Assembly (NCBI GenBank): GCA_020442235.1
Contig: JAGRKQ010000137.1
Span: 2,725 to 13,814, forward strand
Source: Hyphomicrobiaceae bacterium
Lineage (GTDB): Bacteria; Pseudomonadota; Alphaproteobacteria; Rhizobiales; MH13
Direction: 5' to 3'
DNA length: 11,090 nt
Position numbers and translations under genes: made by a program. Shown here piece after piece: positions 5,967 to 11,090 of this stretch (positions within the stretch are counted from its first letter, which is position 1; each line of letters begins with the position of its first letter). Under the pieces are notes generated by a model. The model saw nothing but the letters and a program-made list of their open reading frames with translations. It had not been told where the DNA came from and ran no database searches.

Positions 5967-8027
5967 ATGGACAAGCTCACCTTCCCGATAGTGCTCACGC
6001 TGGAGGAAATCGGCGCCAGCGGTGCGCGGCGGTTCATTTCCCATGTCGAGCTTCCGGTCGAGGGCACTTACACGGTCGGCGCCGCCACCGATGATTCCGT
6101 TCCCGTTTCCGTGGCCGGGATTTCGCGTGGCCATCTCATCCTGGAAGCGAGCGCCGATGCCATTGTCCTGCGCGAGCGCGACGGCGGAACCACCAACGGC
6201 ACCTTCTTCAATGGCGAGCGTGTGACAGCGGCTGCGCTCGTGCCGGGCAGCGAGGTGGTGCTGGCCAATGTCGTGGCGCTGTCGATCCGCGGCGCCGGAC
6301 AGGACACGGCAACGAAGATCCAGGAGCAGCCGAAACAGGAGCGCCAGGAGAGCGGCTCAAGGCCGTCCTCGGGGTCCTCGATCAGCGATTACATCATCGT
6401 GCGGCCCGGCGCGGAAGAACGCGCACGCGGCGGCGACGAATTCCCCGGCGGGCTCTTTGCCGGCGAGATCGTATCGACAGCGGCCCTGCGTCAGCACGAG
6501 GCCTATGCGGGCGAGGTCGATTTTCTGGCGCTTGGCGGCGGCATCGGCAATTTCGTCTGGGTGGATCACCTGCGCGTCTATGGCGTTCCGATCTCCAACA
6601 TCCGCGTCATCGGCATCGACCGCATCTGCTACAAGAATTACGAGCGCTACTGCCTCAATTCCCAGATTCCGCGTCACGAGAGGCTGCGTTCCAACGCCAT
6701 TTCGGTGCCGGACAACGTCTGGGGTTTTCCCGGCTATGCCAGCCGCGAGAGCTTCAATGCCCTGTTCAGGGGCGGCAAGGGCAGCGCGGGGGCGATCTTT
6801 GAGGTCTTCGGCGAGCCGACCCTGGCGCAGAGCTACACGCCCATGGCCGGCGAGGTCTTCAAGTCGCTCGACAAGGAGATGGCCCGCATCGGCTGGTTCG
6901 ACATGTTCATCAACGGCCGCATCCTGTCGATGCGCAAGACCGATGACGGGCGCTATGCTGTGGCCTACCGCCTGACGCGCGAAGCCGCCGCCGCCAACAA
7001 TGGCCAGCGCGAGCAGATCGTCATCGGCCGTTACATCCACATCGGCACCGGCTATCCGGCCACCCGCTTCGTCGAGGACCTCCAGAACTTCCGTTCGGCC
7101 AATCCCTCGCACCGCGATTACGTCATCAACGCCTATGATCCGCACGATGCGGTCTATGACGCCATCGGCCGTTCGGGAAAGCCGGTCACGGTGATGATCC
7201 GGGGACGCGGCATCGTCGCCTCGCGCGTTCACCAGCGCCTCGTCGCCGAGCACGACCGGCGCAACGCGAATTTGCGCATCATCCATCTGATGCGTTCGGA
7301 AAAGCCCTATGGAGACGGCGCGAAATTCCGCCGTGCCAAGCGGCCCGTCTTCAACGACGTGGAAATCCAGCCCTTCAACTGGCCGAAAGCCTGCTGGGGC
7401 GGGTCTTTGCGCGCCGACATCGAGCGCATGGCCCCGGAAGAGCGCGCCGAGACCTTTGAAATCCTCGGCGGAACCACCACGGCGGAGCGTTCCGACTGGA
7501 CCGAAATGATCGAGCGCGGCACTCGCGAAGGCTGGTATGTCAAATATTACGGCTCCATCGAGCGGCTGGTGCCGGATGAAAGCGGCAAGGCCAATCTGGA
7601 AGTGCGCGTGAAGACGCGCTCGGCAACGACCGAATATCGCGAGATTCATGCCGACTACATCATCGACTGCACCGGCCTCATCGGCGACGTCACCCGCTCG
7701 CCCTTCCTGAAGGATCTTGTCGAGACCTATCACCTGCCGCGCAACAACGCCGCTCCGCATGGCGAGCCGGCCCGTCTGACCGGCATTTCCGTGACCCCGG
7801 ACTTTGAAATCCTCGGGCTTCAGAACGGTCATGGCCATGTCTATGCCGCCGGCCAGATCACCGGGGGCGGGCCCTATGCCGCCGTCGACAGCTTCCTGGG
7901 CCTGCAATATTCGGCACTGCGATCGGTCGATCACCTGCATACGGTGCGCGCGCCCTTCGTCTCGTCCTTCGGGCCGTTGAAGTCCTTCGGCCAGTGGGTG
8001 CGCTGGTGTCAGGGGGTGGCGCCATGA
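5967..8027 (+). CDS. FHA domain fused to a two-Rossmann FAD/NAD(P)-dependent oxidoreductase-like protein
   Basis: This 686-residue protein is soluble. An N-terminal FHA domain (about 5-108) has SRGH (53-56) and TTNGT (75-79), though the usual first Arg is Ala39. A Gln/Glu/Ser linker (about 110-150) leads to an oxidoreductase-like region: first dinucleotide fold GGGIGN (190-195) ending at acidic D218, an ATG-like HIGTGYP (358-364), a second fold GxGxxAS (413-419) ending near R443, a second ATG-like DCTG (567-570), and the FAD-closing motif YAAGQ (626-630) followed by GGGP. This is the layout of two-dinucleotide-binding flavoproteins such as the thioredoxin-reductase and N-hydroxylating monooxygenase classes. 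The third Gly of GxGxxG is Asn195, and Asp of the usual GD is Gln630, so activity is uncertain. GAAGGA (5952-5957) precedes the ATG. Its stop overlaps a short downstream frame. The substrate is unknown. Confidence 0.88.
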   Translation: MDKLTFPIVLTLEEIGASGARRFISHVELPVEGTYTVGAATDDSVPVSVAGISRGHLILEASADAIVLRERDGGTTNGTFFNGERVTAAALVPGSEVVLANVVALSIRGAGQDTATKIQEQPKQERQESGSRPSSGSSISDYIIVRPGAEERARGGDEFPGGLFAGEIVSTAALRQHEAYAGEVDFLALGGGIGNFVWVDHLRVYGVPISNIRVIGIDRICYKNYERYCLNSQIPRHERLRSNAISVPDNVWGFPGYASRESFNALFRGGKGSAGAIFEVFGEPTLAQSYTPMAGEVFKSLDKEMARIGWFDMFINGRILSMRKTDDGRYAVAYRLTREAAAANNGQREQIVIGRYIHIGTGYPATRFVEDLQNFRSANPSHRDYVINAYDPHDAVYDAIGRSGKPVTVMIRGRGIVASRVHQRLVAEHDRRNANLRIIHLMRSEKPYGDGAKFRRAKRPVFNDVEIQPFNWPKACWGGSLRADIERMAPEERAETFEILGGTTTAERSDWTEMIERGTREGWYVKYYGSIERLVPDESGKANLEVRVKTRSATTEYREIHADYIIDCTGLIGDVTRSPFLKDLVETYHLPRNNAAPHGEPARLTGISVTPDFEILGLQNGHGHVYAAGQITGGGPYAAVDSFLGLQYSALRSVDHLHTVRAPFVSSFGPLKSFGQWVRWCQGVAP

Positions 8028-8077
8028 GCGCGAATTGGCACGCTTTCGCTTCTCTCAACGCCCGTCTTGGAGGCTGA
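8024..8077 (+). other. 17-codon mini-ORF linking two operon genes
   Basis: An ATG at 8024 overlaps the preceding stop (ATGA, 8024-8027) and opens a 17-residue frame (MSANWHAFASLNARLGG) that ends with TGA at 8075-8077, one base before the ATG of the next gene. Its last codons contain the GGAGG (8069-8073) that serves the next gene. It could act as a translational relay that carries ribosomes through the gap. A functional peptide is less likely, and chance cannot be excluded for so short a frame. Confidence 0.25.
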
Positions 8078-8078
8078 C

Positions 8079-8534
8079 ATGACGCCGACGCTGCTTGGTC
8101 GCTGGCAGACGCGCCTTCTGCTCTTTCTGGTCCTCGGCCTGCCGCTGACCTTCCTTTACGCCTGGATCTATGCCGGGTTCGACGTCTTCGACATCGACAC
8201 CAACTTCTTCCTCGTGCTGGTGGTGCTGTTCGTCGTCGGCTTCATCCTCGACCCGGTCTATATCTGGCTTCAGGGGTTTCGCTGGGACCACGACTGGCCT
8301 TTCGCCTTCCAGTTCTTCTTTTCCTTCATCGAGTTCGGCATCGTCCTGGCACTGATCTATTTCGACGTGCTGTGGTTCCTGCCGTCCTTCCTTCTGTCCG
8401 ATTTTGACGGCTTCCTCGTCATTCTCGGCCACTTCCTCACCGTCTTCATACCGTCCTTCCTGGCGCTTCTCGGCTTCATCCAGATCTTCCTGGTGCGCTG
8501 GCGCTTCAAGGCCGCCGAACTCGGGCGGCTCTAG
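8079..8534 (+). CDS. Phe-rich four-helix inner-membrane protein, unknown function
   Basis: This 151-residue protein has four hydrophobic helices at about 12-31, 42-62, 76-99 and 112-139, with short acidic/aromatic loops (for example DVFDID at 35-40 and RWDHDW at 68-73) and a basic C-terminal tail (RWRFK). I count 27 Phe, about 18% of residues, which is unusually high even for a membrane protein. No catalytic or ligand motif is recognisable. ATG 8079 is chosen because GGAGG (8069-8073) is five bases upstream; the TTG at 8067 overlaps that element. It lies between the FHA-oxidoreductase and the TauE/SafE permease, with 17 bases to the latter, so it may be a membrane partner of either. This is context only. 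Confidence 0.82.
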   Translation: MTPTLLGRWQTRLLLFLVLGLPLTFLYAWIYAGFDVFDIDTNFFLVLVVLFVVGFILDPVYIWLQGFRWDHDWPFAFQFFFSFIEFGIVLALIYFDVLWFLPSFLLSDFDGFLVILGHFLTVFIPSFLALLGFIQIFLVRWRFKAAELGRL

Positions 8535-8551
8535 GGACGAAGGAGCCCGCG

Positions 8552-9544
8552 ATGCCCCATTCAGTGCCTGAAAGACGTGGACGGCTGGCGACCGCGATCC
8601 GCCGCTGGGTGCCGGTGCATCTGGCGATCCTCGCCACCGCCTATGCGGCGATCTGGATCGTCAAGGAGCCGAATGTCGCCGCGGTGATGGAACTATGGTT
8701 CTTCGCGCCCATCGGCGTCTTCGGCGCGATCATCGCCAATGCCACCGGCACCGGCGGCGGCGTCGTTTTCGTGCCCGCTTTCAACGCCATCGGCGGCGGG
8801 GCGATCCAGCTCCAGATGGACATCGCCGAACTGATCCGCATCACGCCGGACAACACGGTCGGCATGAGCTTCGTGATCCAGTGTTTCGGCATGTCGATCG
8901 GCACGCTGGTCTGGCTGACCAACTTCTTTGCCGGCGGCAAGATCCCGCATGACGAGCGCATCACCTCGCAGGCCTTTTTCGGCATCGCCTTTGCCGTGCT
9001 CTGCACGACGATTCCGAGCCTTCTCATCACCCAGCAGTTCAATCCCTTTTCCGGGCCGCAGCTTCTGGGCGCCTTCAAGATCTTCTCGATTATTCTGGGT
9101 GTGACGCTGCTCGTCTTCTCGCTCAAGCACGACCGTTTCGCGCCAAAGAACCATCGCCTCGATCCGGCGGCGGTCGACTACTGGGCGCTGATCGGCATCG
9201 GTGTGATTGGCGGGGCGGTGACGGCGCTGTTCTCGGTCGGCGTTGGAGAGTTTCTGGCCATCTATCTGATCCTGCGCCGGTTTCCGACCACCGCCGCGAT
9301 TGCCATCGCCGTTGTCGTGTCGGTCATCACCGTGTTCTCCGGCGTCTGGTTCCATGTCGCGCGCGACAGCGTCATCTGGGAGATTGTGGTTCTGGCCATT
9401 CCGGGTGCCATGTTCGGAGGCTTCATCGCCAAGATCATCGCCCTGAAGCTCGGCGCGCAGCGCCTGAAGATCCTCGCCTCCTTCTGGATCATCCTGTCGA
9501 GCCTCTATCTGATCTTCGGCCCCTCGGTGGAGCTGATGCCATGA
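8552..9544 (+). CDS. TauE/SafE-family membrane permease
   Basis: This 330-residue inner-membrane protein has about eight to nine hydrophobic segments after a basic N-terminus. It shows the internal duplication of the TauE/SafE family: GTGGGVVFVPAF (66-77) in the first half is matched by GVGEFLAIYLIL (230-241) in the second, each at the start of a long helix. The ending, with GAMFGGFIAK (285-294) and a last hydrophobic helix, is also typical. Characterised members are linked to export of sulfite or sulfoacetate or to movement of other sulfur-containing anions, but most are uncharacterised, so the substrate here is open. AAGGAG (8540-8545) lies six bases before the ATG. The loop between helices in the first half is long (about 84-104). 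Its stop overlaps the start of the VWA gene (ATGA), so the two are coupled. Confidence 0.88.
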   Translation: MPHSVPERRGRLATAIRRWVPVHLAILATAYAAIWIVKEPNVAAVMELWFFAPIGVFGAIIANATGTGGGVVFVPAFNAIGGGAIQLQMDIAELIRITPDNTVGMSFVIQCFGMSIGTLVWLTNFFAGGKIPHDERITSQAFFGIAFAVLCTTIPSLLITQQFNPFSGPQLLGAFKIFSIILGVTLLVFSLKHDRFAPKNHRLDPAAVDYWALIGIGVIGGAVTALFSVGVGEFLAIYLILRRFPTTAAIAIAVVVSVITVFSGVWFHVARDSVIWEIVVLAIPGAMFGGFIAKIIALKLGAQRLKILASFWIILSSLYLIFGPSVELMP

Positions 9545-11090
9545 GAAGCTGGGCCGGCATCCTTGTTGCGGCACTTCTTGTCGCACTTCCGCAAGCCGCG
9601 CGGGCGCAGCAGTTCACGGCAACGCCGGCGGCCGGCGAAATGGCCTGCGCCACCATCGGCACGCGCACCGACCGGCTGTTCTGCACCGTTCTTCCCGAAA
9701 CCGTGGCGAGCGTGACCTCTGTTGCCGCTGCCGCGCTTGCCGATGGGGCGACGCTTCAGGCGACCGTTTCCGGCACCCGCGAGGCGATTGCCGACACCGC
9801 GCTCGTCGCCGTGGTCGATCGCTCGGCGAACGCCAGCGCCTTCGCCATCGAGGCGATGCGTGCCGATCTCTCGGCGCTTTTGGGCGCGATCCCCTCAGGA
9901 AGCGCGACCGCGCTCGTTCTTTCCTCCGAGACCGGCGTGCCGGTTGCCTTCGGCGAGGGCGGAGCGGCAGCCGGCCGGCTGGCGCAGGGTCTCCAGCGCA
10001 TTTCTTCCGCCGATGCGCTGGTGCCGGCCCTGACCGCAGCGCTCGAAGCCCTTGCGGGGCGCCCGGAAAGCCGCAAGGTGCTGGTCATTGCGACCGATGC
10101 GCGTTTCGGCCTGTCTTCGGGCATCGAGCAGGGTCTTGCCGAACGCATCAGGAGTGCCGGTATCGAGATCAACGCCTTCCTGTATCAGCCGAACGCGGCC
10201 GGGCCGGCGGTGGAATTTCTGGAAGGCCTCAGCCGTGTCGAGGCCGGGCGTGTCGTCGACCGCACCGGCCTGCAACGCCCCGGTGCCGAGGCGGACCTTG
10301 AACGGCTCGGCAATGCCGTCGGGCGCTATGTCGACATCATCATCGGCACGCGCGATGGCGGTGGGCTGCCGAACGCCTTCCGCGTCGTCGTCGCCTTCTC
10401 CGATGGCACGCGCGAATCCTTCACCGCCGAAGCCGCCCCAGGAACGCAGGCCGGACCGTCCACCGGAACACCGCCTCCAGCTGAACGCGACACCGCTCAG
10501 CGTCCCGCGGGCGAGCGCACTCTGGAAGTCGTCCGGCCGGAGGCAGAACCGAACCGCACCGAAGGCGGTCAGGCAGGTGGCGGCGCGGCAACGACAGCCC
10601 CGTCTTCCGGTGAACAGACGCCGGTCGAAGCTGCGCCGGGGCGCGGGCAAAGCCAGGGGATCCGGGGCTCCATCATGGATGTTCTGGCCGAATGGTTCCT
10701 GTCTTCGCCGATGCGCATGCTGTCTCTCGGCGTTCTTGTCGCGCTCGTCGTTGCACTGATCGTGCTGGCGCTCGTGACATCGCGCCGCCGCCCCGCCGCG
10801 CCCGCCGGCAGCGGGGCAGGGGCCGCGCCCGCACCGAGCTACGGCCCGAATGCCGCGGGGCCTGTCACTCCGTCAGCAGGGTCCGCCACGTCTCCCGCGG
10901 GGGCTGCGGCGACCGCTTCGGCAAGCATGCCACCCGCAGCATCGCCCGATCCCGGCACGGTCCGGCCTCAGGCGCCGCAGGAGCCCGTGCGCGCCGAAAC
11001 GCGCGGCGACCCGGTCGGGCACACCGCCATCGTTCCGGAAACGCCGACACCGGCCGAGCCTGTCGTGGCTGCGCCGGCCGTCGTGGCCGC
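9541..11090 (+). CDS. Secreted VWA-like protein with one membrane span and cytoplasmic Pro/Ala tail (partial, runs off right edge)
   Basis: The first 516 codons are present. A signal peptide (hydrophobic 6-19, A-R-A ending at 22) is followed by a mature domain with C36 and C48. A von Willebrand A-like Rossmann fold (about 86-270) has a partial metal site DRSAN (93-97, where DxSxS is usual) and the central strand VLVIATDA (180-187). A disordered Pro/Glu/Ala stretch (about 297-375) leads to a membrane span (about 393-413) followed by SRRR, which puts the tail inside by the positive-inside rule. The tail (414 onwards) is Pro/Ala-rich, with T495 in HTAIVPE, and may lead to a further domain such as FHA beyond the edge. 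GGAG (9529-9532) precedes the ATG, which overlaps the permease stop. VWA domains usually bind proteins; here an outside sensor or scaffold seems likely. Confidence 0.8.
   Translation, partial: MRSWAGILVAALLVALPQAARAQQFTATPAAGEMACATIGTRTDRLFCTVLPETVASVTSVAAAALADGATLQATVSGTREAIADTALVAVVDRSANASAFAIEAMRADLSALLGAIPSGSATALVLSSETGVPVAFGEGGAAAGRLAQGLQRISSADALVPALTAALEALAGRPESRKVLVIATDARFGLSSGIEQGLAERIRSAGIEINAFLYQPNAAGPAVEFLEGLSRVEAGRVVDRTGLQRPGAEADLERLGNAVGRYVDIIIGTRDGGGLPNAFRVVVAFSDGTRESFTAEAAPGTQAGPSTGTPPPAERDTAQRPAGERTLEVVRPEAEPNRTEGGQAGGGAATTAPSSGEQTPVEAAPGRGQSQGIRGSIMDVLAEWFLSSPMRMLSLGVLVALVVALIVLALVTSRRRPAAPAGSGAGAAPAPSYGPNAAGPVTPSAGSATSPAGAAATASASMPPAASPDPGTVRPQAPQEPVRAETRGDPVGHTAIVPETPTPAEPVVAAPAVVA

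Noticed and set aside
5100..6134. Minus-strand open frame (344 codons) across the first FHA gene
   Set aside because: It crosses the gap between two well-supported plus-strand genes and has no recognisable motif.
6357..7940. Long open frame on the minus strand (527 codons) opposite the FHA-oxidoreductase gene
   Set aside because: High-GC DNA gives long antisense frames. The plus-strand product has clear domain motifs, while the antisense product is an Asp/Ala/Val/Gly-rich sequence without any.
8693..9586. Minus-strand open frame (297 codons) opposite the TauE/SafE gene
   Set aside because: The product is highly charged (many Asp, Glu, Arg, His), as expected from the antisense of a hydrophobic membrane protein.
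9895..10759. Plus- and minus-strand open frames inside the VWA gene
   Set aside because: They are alternative frames of the long open reading frame from 9541, which has a signal peptide, a membrane span and a coupled start and continues past the window edge.
3243..11090. Type VI secretion regulatory locus (PpkA/Fha-like)
   Set aside because: The kinase and FHA proteins would fit, but no Tss structural gene is visible in the window, and an FHA-oxidoreductase and a TauE/SafE permease are not part of that system.

Overview
The window looks like a chromosomal segment of a high-GC alphaproteobacterium, most likely Hyphomicrobiales (Rhizobiales) or a near relative. This rests on the strong G/C third-position bias, compact operons with ATGA stop/start overlaps, and the general style of the proteins. 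It is an inference from reading; no taxonomic search was possible. I see no tRNA, rRNA, CRISPR array, insertion sequence or prophage gene.

Layout. (1) Positions 1-892, minus strand: two overlapping genes for exported or membrane-anchored proteins of unknown function; the second runs off the left edge. (2) Positions 1052-3257, plus strand: an OmpR-family response regulator and an overlapping membrane histidine kinase. (3) Positions 3243-4823, minus strand: a eukaryotic-like Ser/Thr protein kinase with a Pro-rich linker, one membrane span and a small outer domain. It converges on the histidine kinase with a 15-bp overlap. (4) Positions 4824-5114: a divergent control region with several short repeats. 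(5) Positions 5115-11090, plus strand: a tightly packed operon encoding an FHA protein with a C-terminal zinc-ribbon-like motif, an FHA domain fused to a two-Rossmann FAD/NAD(P) oxidoreductase-like protein, a very Phe-rich four-helix membrane protein, a TauE/SafE-family permease, and a secreted VWA-like protein with one membrane span and a Pro/Ala-rich cytoplasmic tail that is cut by the right edge.

How the genes may work together (inference). Regions 3-5 read as one phosphothreonine signalling module: a transmembrane kinase writes phosphothreonines, two FHA proteins read them, and membrane partners (four-helix protein, TauE/SafE permease, VWA protein) are the inputs or outputs. Thr-centred motifs of the T-x-x-V/I/F type lie in the cytoplasmic linkers of the kinase (T312, T327) and of the VWA protein (T495), which are plausible FHA docking sites. 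The least usual component is the FHA-oxidoreductase fusion, which would place a flavin/nicotinamide enzyme under Ser/Thr-kinase control next to a permease of a family linked to sulfur-containing anions. I do not recognise this combination as a named system. The two-component pair next door may or may not belong to it.
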